Counted from the stretch's first letter, positions 48,857-59,873 are shown. The stretch: DNA of 64,000 nt from Chrysogorgia sp. JL179-B06 (GCA_035772405.1 JAYKKM010000452.1:1577001-1641000), one strand, 5' to 3'. Program-made: numbers and translations. Notes: a model not told the origin generated them from the letters alone.

Positions 48857-51800
48857 GACGAGTGCAGCCGTTGTCAATTCACTAACAGATGAAGCGACCA
48901 ACGTTCACGGCTTTTTTGGAGATCAGGAGGGACAACGTCTAGTCGAAGACCTCGCACCGTCAACACATCTGTTGGATCGAGCACTGAGAGGGTTCACAAG
49001 GTCCTATGGAGTCGAAGTGATTGACGACAGAGACATCAATCAGGTAAATGGTAGTAGAAGCGCTGTCACTAACCTTTTGAGACGTGAATTAGGTGAGACC
49101 AACGGAATGAAAGTGGTAGAGACAGTCAAGGTCACTTTTGAGAAAGTTTTAGAACTCAATAAGACCACATACAAAACTGCCTACTTTAACAGCGAAACGT
49201 TCGTCGTCATTAACGAGCATGACATCGAGGATGTTGCCAATCGTGGATCGGAACAGATCTTGACGCGGATAGCTGGGTGGTTATCTGAGGGGTCTGGATG
49301 GACTATCGACAAAATAGATGCGCACTACGTCAATGTCGCTATTTACAGACCTTTGCATGGGAGTAGCTACATTGCGTTGCCAAAGGAGCTGCGCAACAGT
49401 ATGAAGGGTCTGATAAATGTAAATAACGATGATGACAACGAGTGCTTTAGATGGTGCCACCTAGCGCATAAGTTTCCTGTTGGAAAACACTCTGACAGAA
49501 CGTCAAAGTACGTCAGACATGTTAGTGAGCTGAATTATGACGGAATTGACTTCCCAGTCACACTCAAAGACTACAACAAGATCGAAAAGGCGAATGATAT
49601 TAGCATAAATGTTTTTGGGTATGAAGATAAGCAGCCATTCCCTGTGTACGTTTCTAAGGAGGCGTATCCTGACCATATGAACCTACTGTTGATAACTAAC
49701 GACGTGGGCAACAAGCATTATGTGTACATTCGCGACTTTAACAAATTCATGTACCGTCAGACAAAGTATAAGGCGAGAAAGCACTTTTGCAGGTATTGTT
49801 TGCAGTGTTTCACCCGCGCGGACGTGCTTGAAAGTCATATTGAAGTGTGTTTGGTCATCAATGGGAAGCAAGCTATTAAAATGCCACAAAAAGGCGCGAA
49901 AGTGAGATACGAGAATTTTAGCAGACAATTAAATGTACCATTTGTGGTGTACGCAGACTTTGAGGCTATCACACAGAAGGTGGACACAACAACACCATCG
50001 AGCGAGTGTAGCTACACAAGTGCTTACCAGAGGCACGTTGACTGCGGTTATGGGTATAAATTAGTTTGTTGCTACGACAACGAGTACAGTAAGCCAGTAA
50101 AAGTGTATCGCGGTGAAAATGCAGTTAACAAGTTCATTGGGGAGATGCTAGAAATTGTCGAATATTGTAAAGAGACATCTGAGAGTCACTTTAACAAAGA
50201 GATGATACTGACTGATGACGATAAGAAGAACTTTGACGAGGCTAAAAGTTGCCATATTTGCAGTGTTGAGTACACTGGCGCTGACGTTAGAGTGAGAGAC
50301 CACTGTCACGTGTCAGGTAAGTACAGAGGGTCCGCACATCGTGAGTGTAACGTGAACTTTAAGTTGACTGATAAAATACCTGTGATCTTTCATAACTTGC
50401 GCGGTTACGATAGCCATTTCATTATGCAGGAGATTGGCAAGTTTGGTCAAGACATAAATGTGATACCAAACAACATGGAGAAGTACATGGCGTTCATGCT
50501 TGGAAAAAACTTGGTATTCTTGGACAGCTTTCAGTTCATGAGTAGCGGTCTAGACAACTTGGTGAGGAACCTACCAAGGGACGCTTTCAAATACACATCA
50601 GAAGTGTTTCACGACGAGGGTTTGGCACTCATGACAAGAAAGGGAGTCTATCCCTACGATTATATGGACTCCTTTGATAAATTCGACGAATGCGAGCTAC
50701 CCTCCAAAAAGGACTTTCACAATATTCTGAATGACGAAGATATTACGGAAGAAATGCATGAGCGTGCTTGCGATGTGTGGGACTACTTCGACGTTGAAAA
50801 CATGGGTGGGTATCACGACCTGTATTTGAAAAGCGATGTGCTCTTGCTCGCTGATGTTTTTGAGAACTTTAGAAAGACATGTCACCGTGAGTATAAACTA
50901 GACCCTTGCCATTATTTCACATCGCCTGGGTTGGCTTGGGATGCTATGCTGAAGATGACTGGAGTGGAGCTTGAGTTATTGTCCGACATCGACATGTTCC
51001 AGTTCGTAGAACTAGGTATGCGTGGTGGTGTGAGCTACATATGCAACAGACATGGCGTGGCGAATAATAAGTACATGGAAGGGTATGACAAAGAGCAAGA
51101 GTCGAAGTATTTGATGTACCTTGACGCCAACAACTTGTATGGATGGGCAATGAGTCGAAGTCTACCCACGGGCGGCTTCAAGTGGTTGACTGAGAAAGAA
51201 ATAGAAAAAGTTAATCTGCACGACTATCACAACAATAGTAAAAAAGGTTTACTGCTCGAGGTCGACTTGGAGTACCCAACCCATTTGCATGACCTACATA
51301 ACGATTACCCGTTGGCTCCTGAGAAGATGGAAATAACTGTTGACATGTTGTCGGAGTACTGCACGAAAATCAAAAATAAGTTTAACGTGAGTGTTGGTGG
51401 TGTGAAGAAGCTGGTGACTAATTTGATGGACAAAAAAAAGTATGTGTGTCACTACGGAAATCTGCAGTTGTACATGGATCTTGGATTAAAAATCAATAAG
51501 ATTCACAGGGTCCTGCAGTTTGACCAGTCCAAGTGGCTAGGCAAGTACATCGACTTTAACACAGTCAAAAGAACTGCGGCTAAGAACGCTTTTGAGAAGG
51601 ACTTCTTCAAGTTGATGAACAACAGTGTGTTCGGAAAAACGATGGAAAACTTGAGGAAGCGTGTGGACGTGAGATTAGTGACCACTGCGGAGAAATTAGA
51701 AAAGCTTGTCTCGAAGCCGACGTTCGTGTCTTGCAAGATATTTAGCGAGAACTTAGTTGCTGTCCACAAAGTTAAAGAAACGTTGACACTAAATAGACCT

Positions 51801-52424
51801 GCATATGTGGGTATGTGCATACTAGACTTGAGTAAAACGCTGATGTACAATTTTCACTACAATTATATTATGAAAAAGTACTCTAGCGACACCTGTAGAT
51901 TGCACTTCACCGACACTGACAGTCTGTTGTACTCAATCAAAACTGACGACGTTTACTCCGACTTTATGATGGAGTGCGAAAAGTTTGACAATAGCGACTA
52001 TCCTGCAGACAGCCCATTCTTTTTTAGAGAGAATAAGAAAGTTATTGGGAAGATGAAGGACGAGTGCGCTGGAACGCCAATTGTCGAGTTCGTCGGGTTG
52101 CGCAGTAAAATGTACAGCTATTTGAAAGAGGGTGGAGGCGGCGGGAAAACCGCTAAAGGTATTAGAAAGAATATAATTAAAAAAGTGATCAGACATGAAG
52201 ATTACAAAAGTGTGTTACTCGAGCAGAAACAGTTGCGACACACAATGAAGACCATTAGAAGTGTCAAACATCAGCTCGGTAGCTATGAAATTAATAAAGT
52301 ATCGCTATCCTGCTTCGACGATAAACGATACCTTTTAGAAAATGGTATTGACTCCTACGCGTATGGTCACAAAAACATTGTAGTGAGAGACACACCCACT
52401 GAAAATAGTGAACAAACGGACTAA
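48810..52424 (+). CDS. polB: Protein-primed family B DNA polymerase
   Basis: 1,204 aa from ATG 48810. N-terminal region with a C2H2-like finger (~327-346); exonuclease motifs Exo I VYADFEA (~379), Exo II HNLRGYDSHF (~527) and Exo III near ~671 (YLKSDVLLLADVF); an HNH/endonuclease VII-like Cys/His module between Exo I and II (CHIC ~480, RDHCH ~496, CN ~512) that is typical of Polinton polymerases; palm motif A YLDANNLYGWAM (~770), motif B NNSVFGKTMEN (~935) and motif C DTDS (~1034). It replicates the linear element using a protein primer. The frame is uninterrupted; the last seven residues are encoded within the repeated 27-bp end sequence. Confidence 0.97.
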   Translation: MSRTVKNPLTKRRAHKTSAAVVNSLTDEATNVHGFFGDQEGQRLVEDLAPSTHLLDRALRGFTRSYGVEVIDDRDINQVNGSRSAVTNLLRRELGETNGMKVVETVKVTFEKVLELNKTTYKTAYFNSETFVVINEHDIEDVANRGSEQILTRIAGWLSEGSGWTIDKIDAHYVNVAIYRPLHGSSYIALPKELRNSMKGLINVNNDDDNECFRWCHLAHKFPVGKHSDRTSKYVRHVSELNYDGIDFPVTLKDYNKIEKANDISINVFGYEDKQPFPVYVSKEAYPDHMNLLLITNDVGNKHYVYIRDFNKFMYRQTKYKARKHFCRYCLQCFTRADVLESHIEVCLVINGKQAIKMPQKGAKVRYENFSRQLNVPFVVYADFEAITQKVDTTTPSSECSYTSAYQRHVDCGYGYKLVCCYDNEYSKPVKVYRGENAVNKFIGEMLEIVEYCKETSESHFNKEMILTDDDKKNFDEAKSCHICSVEYTGADVRVRDHCHVSGKYRGSAHRECNVNFKLTDKIPVIFHNLRGYDSHFIMQEIGKFGQDINVIPNNMEKYMAFMLGKNLVFLDSFQFMSSGLDNLVRNLPRDAFKYTSEVFHDEGLALMTRKGVYPYDYMDSFDKFDECELPSKKDFHNILNDEDITEEMHERACDVWDYFDVENMGGYHDLYLKSDVLLLADVFENFRKTCHREYKLDPCHYFTSPGLAWDAMLKMTGVELELLSDIDMFQFVELGMRGGVSYICNRHGVANNKYMEGYDKEQESKYLMYLDANNLYGWAMSRSLPTGGFKWLTEKEIEKVNLHDYHNNSKKGLLLEVDLEYPTHLHDLHNDYPLAPEKMEITVDMLSEYCTKIKNKFNVSVGGVKKLVTNLMDKKKYVCHYGNLQLYMDLGLKINKIHRVLQFDQSKWLGKYIDFNTVKRTAAKNAFEKDFFKLMNNSVFGKTMENLRKRVDVRLVTTAEKLEKLVSKPTFVSCKIFSENLVAVHKVKETLTLNRPAYVGMCILDLSKTLMYNFHYNYIMKKYSSDTCRLHFTDTDSLLYSIKTDDVYSDFMMECEKFDNSDYPADSPFFFRENKKVIGKMKDECAGTPIVEFVGLRSKMYSYLKEGGGGGKTAKGIRKNIIKKVIRHEDYKSVLLEQKQLRHTMKTIRSVKHQLGSYEINKVSLSCFDDKRYLLENGIDSYAYGHKNIVVRDTPTENSEQTD

Positions 52425-52425
52425 T
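52399..52425 (+). repeat. 27-bp internal inverted repeat at two gene ends
   Basis: Identical to the reverse complement of 35316-35342. Both copies supply the final codons and stop of the gene they end, so two unrelated proteins share the C-terminus ENSEQTD. Confidence 0.9.
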
Positions 52426-52585
52426 TCGCAAAACGACTGGCTATTTGTTAGTCAATGTTGTTAGCCAATCAAAAGAGCACCATTTCGATATCCATTTGGA
52501 TAAAACATCGCCACTAGAGTCAAAATCTGGTGGCTTTTTTTTCGCGCGTGAGTTGAGACAACAGCAGAACGCGTAGTTTGTTGAA

Positions 52586-53060
52586 CAAATTTGCGAAAAT
52601 GTTGAAACGACACTTTCTATTTTTTAGTATGTGAGAGTGGGCTCGTACCACACTTTATTTTTTTAACACGCGAAAATGTTGAAATGACACTTTCTATTTT
52701 TTCCTAAACGTAATTTGTGAGAATTTTGAAACGACACTCTCTATTTTTTAAATATGGTTGAAATGGTGTCAAATTTAGCGAGAGTCGCTATTTAGTATAA
52801 ATTTGGTATTGTTTCGCTAATCTCGCATGTGTTTGACATCAATTTAGTAGAAAACGCGTGAGGGGTGTCTAGATTGACTAACGATCGTTGTAGTAGTATA
52901 GCAAGTAGGGCTGCGAGCTTATTCGACGTCAAACGTGAATATAAACACCAAAACATCGTCAAATTTGTCGAATCGCGATTTGGCAAAATTTGGTGACGTT
53001 TTGGTGTTTATACTCACGTTTGAAGTCGATTGGGCTCGCAGCCCTACTTGCTATACTACT
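52586..53060 (-). repeat. Right terminal inverted repeat, element 1
   Basis: Inverse of 34567-35041; outer 169 bp (52892-53060) is the same self-palindrome. The 160 bases between the polymerase stop and the repeat hold a CCACTAGA/TCTGGTGG-type small hairpin near 52512 followed by a T tract, a possible terminator. Confidence 0.92.
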
Positions 53061-53066
53061 CTCGTT
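53061..53066 (+). other. Target-site duplication of element 1, right
   Basis: CTCGTT, identical to 34561-34566. Confidence 0.9.
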
Positions 53067-53147
53067 TAAGCTCAGAAATTATACTAAGAGCAGATAGTCA
53101 ACGAGGGCGAAGCCCGAGTTGACTATCTGGTCATAGACAACGAGGGC

Positions 53148-53778
53148 GAGTTTATTTATTTATTTATTTAAGAATATTTACCCAGGATAATCTTATCAGT
53201 ATGTTTTTTTTTTTTGTTTTTTTTTTTGTTATTTTTTTAATAACTTTATTTTTGGCATTAAATTAACTAATAATTGCATACACTATTAATACAAACATGT
53301 ATGTATGTACAGAGGATATATAAATCTAAGGTAATAATAAAGGGTAAATCTAATGTAATATGCCAAAAATTGGCAAAGCACAAACGGGACTAATTCCCAT
53401 GCAAGGTGCTCACCAGTAAGATGTAAGTAATGATTTACAATGGAGGGAAAGAAAGGGAGAAAAAGAAGGGGAAAAAACTTACACAAAATACTCAAAATAT
53501 AGTTATTGAGTGTGAACTGAGCATGTCAGGATTAAATTTACTAACAGTTAAGTTAAAATAAGTTTTTCGTAGGTACGATTTAAACATGGAGATGGTATGA
53601 AAGGAGTTAGGAGGAGCAGACTTAAGTACGTAATTCCACAGTTTTACTATTCTGATGAAATACGACCCTTGGAATGTGCTAGTTTTACAGTATGGTGTTT
53701 TTAGAAGAGATGCGGAGCCTGCACGAGTCCTACTTACAGTGATAGGGACATACTGTAAAATGTTTAGATCTGTGATAT
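53148..53778 (-). mobile_element. 5'-truncated LINE, 3' end
   Basis: On the minus strand, 53778-53492 encodes the C-terminal tail of a CR1/jockey-type reverse transcriptase protein (TSTFQGSYFIRIVKLWN, then MFKSYLRKTYF), followed by a 3' UTR with A-rich runs and an (AAAT)n tail at 53151-53170. The second Polinton has inserted at 53778, cutting off the rest. The bases 53067-53147 between element 1 and the LINE hold a small palindrome (GATAGTCAACGAG...GAGTTGACTATC). Confidence 0.65.
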
Positions 53779-53950
53779 AGTAGTATAGAGAGTGGGGGTG
53801 CGAGCTCAATCGACTTCAAACACGCGCGTGAGTGCCGAAACAGCACCAAATTTATACCAAGTCGCGACTCGGTATAAATTTGGCGCTGTCTCAACACCCT
53901 CACGCGTGTTTGGCGTCGAATAAGCTCGCACCCCCACTCTCTATACTACT
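53779..53950. repeat. Palindromic terminus of element 2
   Basis: AGTAGTATAGAGAGTGGGGG and its reverse complement bound a 172-bp palindrome centred on AGTCGCGACT near 53864. The sequence differs from element 1 over most of its length, but the hairpin layout and the short blocks next to GCTCGCA are kept. Confidence 0.85.
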
Positions 53951-54071
53951 ACAGTGGTCGTTAATTGGGCTAAACACCCATCAAATATGTACCAAGTAAC
54001 TATTCGGCGTAAATTTGGCATTGTTTCAGCACTCTCACACACATCAAATAATCTTGCAGACCCACTTTACA

Positions 54072-54314
54072 CTCACATTGTGTCTGAAAGAAAATCCTCA
54101 CGAGAAATCAAGACACATTTCTGACCACCACTCGCTGATCGTTTTTCTCATGGGTACCACCCCACTGATTATTGAGAGTCCTAACGAGAGACAGAAACTC
54201 ACATTGTGTCTGAAAGGAAATCCTCACGAGAAATCAAGACACATTTCTGACCACCACTCGCTGATGGTTTTTCTCATGGGTACCACCCCACTGATTATTG
54301 AGAGTCACAGTCTC
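54072..54314 (+). repeat. Two-copy 126-bp tandem duplication
   Basis: CTCACATTGTGTCTGAAAG recurs at 54072 and 54198, followed by almost identical sequence to TTATTGAGAGTC. It produces a spurious open frame. Lies in the element-2 subterminal region. Confidence 0.85.
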
Positions 54315-54329
54315 GCAAATTTATGTCAA

Positions 54330-54545
54330 ACTGCATTTAGAAAAATAGTCGCTGCAACGCTTTCGCAAATTTACGTCAAGTAGCATTTAGGAAAATAGTC
54401 GTTTCAACGCTTTCACAAATTTGCGTCAAATCGTGTTTAAGAAAAATGGTCATCTCAACGCTTTTACAAATTTGTCAAATTATATTTAAGAAAAATGGTC
54501 GTTTCACAGTCTCGCAAATTTGTGTCAAACCACATTTAGGAAAAT
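54330..54545 (+). repeat. Subterminal repeats, element 2
   Basis: Four to five degenerate ~48-bp units with CTTTCACAAATTTGCGTCAAA, related to the units at 34985-35235. The rest of 54546-54688 contains a CACTAGATTGTGAGTCTAGTG hairpin-like sequence and no gene. Confidence 0.7.
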
Positions 54546-54688
54546 AGTAGTCTACCATTGCTTCAATTCGCGCGCGAAAAAAAAGTCACTAGATTGTGAG
54601 TCTAGTGGTATGTTAAATAGAATTTCGCGTTCGTGGGGAGTGACCCACTAAATCACGAGGCTGTGTGGGAGTCACGTCGTCGTGATGT

Positions 54689-57600
54689 TTAAGATGTGCC
54701 AGTGGGTGTGTCTCTCACTACAATGTTTTTGTGACCGTACGCGTAGGAGTCAATACCATTTTCTAAAAGGTATCGTTTATCATCAAAACAGGATAACGAC
54801 ACTTTATTAATTTCATAACTACCGAGCTGATGCTTGAAACTTCTAATGGTCTTCATTGTGTGTCGCAATTGTTTCTGCTCAAGTAGCACACTTTTGTAGT
54901 CTTCATGTTTGATCACCTTTTTAATTATGTTCTTTCTAATACCTTTAGCAGTTTTCCCACCACCTCCATCCTCTTTCAGATAACTGTACATCTTGCTGCG
55001 CAACCCAACAAACTCGATAATTGGTGTTCCAGCGCACTCGTCTTTCATCTTGCCAATGACTTTCTTGTTCTCTTTGAAAGCGAATGGGTTGTCTGCGGGG
55101 TAACCGCTGTTGTCAAACTTTTCGCGCTCCTCCATGAAGTCAGAATAGACGTCGTCGGTTTTAATTGTGTACAGCAGACTGTCGGTGTCAGTGAAGTGTA
55201 GTCTGCAGGTTTCGCTAGAGTACTTTTTCATGATGTAGTTGTAGTGGAAGTCATACATCAGAGTTTTACTCAAGTCTAGTATACACATACCCACGTACGC
55301 AGGTCGATTTAATGTTAGCGTTTCTTTAACTTTGTGGACAGCGACTAAGTTCTCGCTAAATATTTTGCAAGACACGAACGTTGGCTTCGAGACAAGCTTT
55401 TTTAATTTCTTCGCGGTGGTCACTAATTTTACGTCCACACGCTTTCTCAAATTTTCCATTGTTTTCCCAAACACGCTGTTGTTCATCAACTTGAAGACAT
55501 CCTTCTCGAAAGCGTTCTTAGCCGCAGTTCTTTTGACTGTGTTAAAGTCGATGTACTTGCCCAGCCACTTGGACTGATCAAATTGTAGGACTCTATGGAC
55601 CTTTTTGATTTTCAATCCAAGATCCATGTACAACTGCAGATTTCTGTAGTGACACACATACTTTTCTTTATCCATCAAGTTAGTCACCAGCTTTTTCACA
55701 CCGCCAACACTCACGTTAAACTTGTTTTTGATTTTCGTGCAGTACTCCGACAGCATGTCAACAGTTATTTCCATCTTCTCAGGAGCGAGTGGGTAATCGT
55801 TGTGTAGGTCATGCAAATTGTCTGAGTACTCCAAGTCGACTTCAAGTAGTAGGCCCTTTTTACTGTTGTCGTGATAGTCACGCAAGTTCACCTTTTTTGT
55901 TTCTTACTTAGTCAACCATTTAAAACCACCCGTGGGGAGACTCTGACTCATTGCCCATCCATACAAGTTGTTGGCGTCAAGGTACATCAGGTACTTCGAC
56001 TCTTGCGTTTCGTTATACCCTTCCATGTATTTATTGTTTGCCACACCGTGTCTGTTGCATATGTAGCTCACACCACCACGCATTCCCAACTCCACAAACT
56101 GAAACATGTCAATGTCGGACAACAATTCGAGTTCCACACCAGTCATCTTCAACATCGCGTCCCAAGGCAATCCAGGCGATGTAAAATAATGACACGGGTC
56201 TAATTTATACTCGCGATGACACGTCTTCCTAAAGTTCTCGAAAACGTCAGCAAGCAAGAGCACATCGCTTTTTAAATACAGGTCGTGATACTCACCCATA
56301 TTTTCGACATTAAAGTTGTCCCACACATCATGAGCGCGCTCAAACATTTCTTCCGTAATGTGTTCGTCGTTCAGAATGCTGTAGAAATCTTTTTTAGACG
56401 GTAGCCCACACTCGTTGAATTTTCTAAAATAATCCATGTAGTCATAAGGATAGACTCCTTTTCTTGTCATGAGTGCCAACCCTGTTTCGTGGAACACTTC
56501 TGACGTGTATTTGAAAGCGTCTCCTGGTAGGTTCTTCACCAAGTTGTCTAGACTCGAACCCATGAATTGAAAGCTGTCCAAGAACACTAAGTTTTTTCCG
56601 AGCATGAAAGCCATGTACTTTTCCATGTTGTTCGGTATCACGTTAATGTCTTGACCAAACTTACCAATCTCCTGCATAATGAAATGGCTATCGTAACCGC
56701 GTAAGTTATGAAAGATCACAGGAATTTTATCAGTCAGTCTAAAGTTCACATTACAGTCGCGATGTGCAGACCCTCTGTACTTACCTGAGACATGACAGTG
56801 GTCTCTCACTCTAACGTCGGCGTCAGTGTACTCAACACTACAAATATGACAACTTTCAGCCTCGTCAAAGTCTTGTCTATCGTCATCAGTCAGTATCATT
56901 TCTTTGTTGAAGTGACTCTCACACGTTCTTTACAATATTCAACAATTTCTAACATCTCCCCAATGAACTTGTTGACTGCATTTTCACCACGGTACACTTT
57001 CACTGGCTTACTATACTCATTGTCATAGCAACAAACCAGTTTATACCCATAACCACAGTCAACGTGTCTCTGATAAGCATTTGTGTAACTACACTTGCTT
57101 GATGGTGTTGCTGTGTGCACCTTCTGTGTGATAGCCTCGAAGTCTGCGTACACCACAAATGGTACGTTTAGTTGTCTACTGTAATTCTCATATTTCACTT
57201 TCATACCTTTTTGCGGCATTTTAATAGCTTGCTTCCCATTGATGACCAAACATACTTCCACATGGCGTTCAAGCGCATCCGCACGACTAAAACACTGCAG
57301 ACAATATCTACAAAAGTGCTTTCTCGCCTTATGGGATGTCTGACGATACATGAATTTGTTGAAATCACGAATATACACATAGTGCTTGTTACCCTTACCG
57401 TTAGTTATCAGCAACAAGTCCATATGGTCAGGGTACACCTCCTTAGAAACGTACACAGGGAATGGCTGTTTATTTTCATACCCAAAGACGTTGATACTAA
57501 TATCGTTAGCCTTCTCAATCTTGTTGTAGTCTTTGAGCGCGACTGGGAAGTCAATTCCATCGTAATTCAGCTCACTGATGTGGCTGGCGTACTTCGACGT

Positions 57601-58302
57601 TCTGTCAGAGTTTTTTCCAACAGGGAATTTATGTGCTAGGTGACACCATCTAAAACACTCGTTGTCATCCCCGTTGTTCACGTTTACCAAGCCCTTCATA
57701 CTGTTGCGCAGCTCCTTTGGCAACGCAATGTAACTACTCCCATTCAAAGGTCTATAAATAGCGATATTGACGTAGTGCGCGTCCACCTTGTCGATAGTCC
57801 ATCCAGACCCCTCAGACAACCACCCAGCTATCCGCGTCAAAATCTGCTCCGATCCACGATTGGCAAAACCCTCGATGTCATGCTCATTAATGACGACGAA
57901 CGTTTCACTGTTAAAGTAGGCAGTTTTGTATGTGGTCTAATCGCGCTCTATCACTTTCTCAAAAGTGATCTTAACTGTCTCCACCACTTTCATTCCGTTA
58001 GTCTCATTTAGTTCACGTCTCAAGAGGCTAGTGACAGCGCTTCTACTAACGTTCACCTGTTTGATATCTCTGGCGTCAATTACTTCGATTCCATAAGACC
58101 TTGTGAACCCTCTCAGTGCTCGATCCAACAGATACGTCGACGGCGCGTGGTCTTCGACTGCAGGTTGTTCCTCTTGATATCTAAAAAAGCCGTTAGCGTT
58201 GGCTGCTTTATCTGTTAGTGAATTGACAACGGCCGCATTTGTCTTATACCCACCAACCTCGACTCGTCTTTTTGTCAGTGGGGTTTTCACAGTCCGACTC
58301 AT
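54689..58302 (-). pseudogene. polB: Broken DNA polymerase B of element 2
   Basis: Starts at ATG 58302 and matches the element-1 polymerase along its length, including the Exo I (VVYADFEA), HNH-like, motif A, motif B and DTDS segments. It is disrupted by a nonsense codon at 57937-57939, a one-base deletion frameshift at about 56930-56937 and a second nonsense codon at 55904-55906. Its C-terminus (TPTGTS) differs from element 1. Element 2 would therefore need a polymerase in trans to replicate. Confidence 0.93.
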
Positions 58303-58312
58303 TGGCTTATAC

Positions 58313-58879
58313 TTATACTACACTTGTTTTTTTCTTAACCCACTCGTTGTAATAATGATCGCTACTTTCACACCATCCCAACTTTGGGTACACCACCCCA
58401 AACAGATTGTCGTCAAACAAGTCTTTTACTTCTCCGTCTTTGAGGTCTGACACCTTCTCAAGTGTCTCGACTTGCCTTCTGTGGCACAACCTAATAATGT
58501 AGTATCCGTATCTGCTGACATTTCTACCCTTTATCAACCCGCAATCCGACAACGCGTTGACAACTTTCAAGAAGTCCTCTTTTATTAACTCGAGGTGCTC
58601 AAACTTCACAACGTTCCGTAGTCTCCTTCCCATCCACCAAGACCGCTTGTGAACGCTTTTTGGTCGTGTGAGTCTCATGTCACTATAACTCTGAACGTAA
58701 CCCCACTCGATGTCGCCACACTTTGGGCATGCGTACCCACCGCACTCGGTTGTGTTTTTCACAACGTTGCAATCCGAGCAGTAGTAAAGCCCGAAGACAC
58801 CTCCACACTCAATTTGTGTTTCATTCGCAATCTCATCAATTGTGTAACCGTAACTTATTTGCTTCATAAGTTTGTCCAT
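58313..58879 (-). CDS. Zinc-ribbon protein, element 2
   Basis: 188 aa from ATG 58879; same zinc ribbon and WWMGRRLRN block as the element-1 gene at 48233-48856, with an earlier stop so it no longer overlaps the polymerase start. Frame intact. Confidence 0.65.
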   Translation of the reverse strand: MDKLMKQISYGYTIDEIANETQIECGGVFGLYYCSDCNVVKNTTECGGYACPKCGDIEWGYVQSYSDMRLTRPKSVHKRSWWMGRRLRNVVKFEHLELIKEDFLKVVNALSDCGLIKGRNVSRYGYYIIRLCHRRQVETLEKVSDLKDGEVKDLFDDNLFGVVYPKLGWCESSDHYYNEWVKKKTSVV

Positions 58880-58906
58880 CGCTCTTATACTACTCCAACA
58901 TTTTTT

Positions 58907-59326
58907 TTATCGAGTGAGTGCCCACGTCAGTATTCCACTACCCAAACCTAACGCGCCAACAAACAACAATTGGTATTCCTTCATTTCCGCACTCGGTTGG
59001 TAGTAATCCGCAATCTTCGGACTCTCAGTGAATACTCGACCGCTGTAGTGAATGGTCATTACGCTTCTAAGTTCTTCCAACGCGTGGTTTGTGTCATTGA
59101 TGTCAGCATTAGCGTCTGAGAGCTGTTGTCGCAAGCGCTGAATCTGATCTTTTTTAACGACTTCATTTTCATACCACATTTCTTTCGCACTGGCTAACTG
59201 TTCCAACGCATGGTTGTGTCTTTTCATCTCAGCTTCATAGCCTGTGTGATTAAACTTTGAAAATATAAAGCCAGCGCCTGCAAAAGCCACTGCATTAAAA
59301 ATCCCTCCAGCCACAACACTCGCCAT
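58907..59326 (-). CDS. Coiled-coil membrane protein, element 2
   Basis: 139 aa from ATG 59326, same length and layout (N-terminal and C-terminal hydrophobic segments around a coiled coil) as 47786-48205. Intact, which in a decaying element indicates either recent insertion or chance survival of a short frame. Confidence 0.7.
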   Translation of the reverse strand: MASVVAGGIFNAVAFAGAGFIFSKFNHTGYEAEMKRHNHALEQLASAKEMWYENEVVKKDQIQRLRQQLSDANADINDTNHALEELRSVMTIHYSGRVFTESPKIADYYQPSAEMKEYQLLFVGALGLGSGILTWALTR

Positions 59327-59330
59327 TAAC

Positions 59331-59386
59331 TTACGTTGATTTGAATGGATCTGTCGGTATCCACTTTTTCGATTGCATTAGGTTAG
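59331..59386 (-). pseudogene. Remnant of the 80-aa membrane protein
   Basis: Only the final ~17 codons of the gene corresponding to 47539-47781 remain; they end abruptly at the junction with thymidine-kinase sequence near 59386. Confidence 0.6.
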
Positions 59387-59873
59387 TCGCGTTAAGTAAA
59401 TCTGGGCTCAAAGTCCTTTACATGAACAATGCGGGTGACACTAGACGAACTGACCACACATTCTCCACACATCGTCAGACCATTGTTGTTGGATCAGACA
59501 GTTTACCTGCAAAGTTAATCACCAACCTCCCAAGTTCTTCCAAACTAACTGATTATGACGTCATTGGGATGAAGGTCATTCGTACTCTGATCTATCAGTT
59601 ATTCGCGAGTATGTCAAAGCTGGCGTTCACGTCATTATTTGTGGTCTCGTATCAACAGAGCACTTAAAAAAACTTGGTGAACTCGACACACTCTTCTCAG
59701 TAGCAGACGACATCACATTTCTAAAAGCGTATTGTGCCGTTTGCCGTGACACTGACGGAACAACTGTTGAAGCACCATTCAATTGGAGATATAATCCAGG
59801 ACCATCATTCGTTGGTGGTGCCGAACAATACAAAGCAGTGTGTAGACGTCATCATCCTTCAACACAAAATTAG
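59386..59873 (+). pseudogene. TK: Truncated thymidine kinase, element 2
   Basis: Matches the element-1 kinase from about residue 25 to the end (CAVCRDTDG, GGAEQYKAVCRRHH), but the P-loop region is deleted together with the neighbouring genes, and a frameshift follows the VIGM segment near 59575. Non-functional. Confidence 0.85.

Larger units (their letters stand above)
34567..53060 (+). mobile_element. Complete Polinton/Maverick (adintovirus-like), element 1
   Basis: An 18,494-bp element with ~475-bp near-identical terminal inverted repeats, termini AGTAGTATAG...CTATACTACT, and a 6-bp target duplication. It carries the defining Polinton set: protein-primed DNA polymerase B, retroviral-type integrase with chromodomain, packaging ATPase and major capsid protein, plus thymidine kinase, fibre-like and BRO-type genes. 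All large frames are intact, so insertion was recent or the element is under selection. Its GC content is visibly above the flanking host DNA. Confidence 0.95.

Noticed and set aside
54015..54383. 122-codon frame in element 2
   Set aside because: Spans a 126-bp tandem duplication in the non-coding subterminus; the duplicated peptide reflects the DNA repeat.
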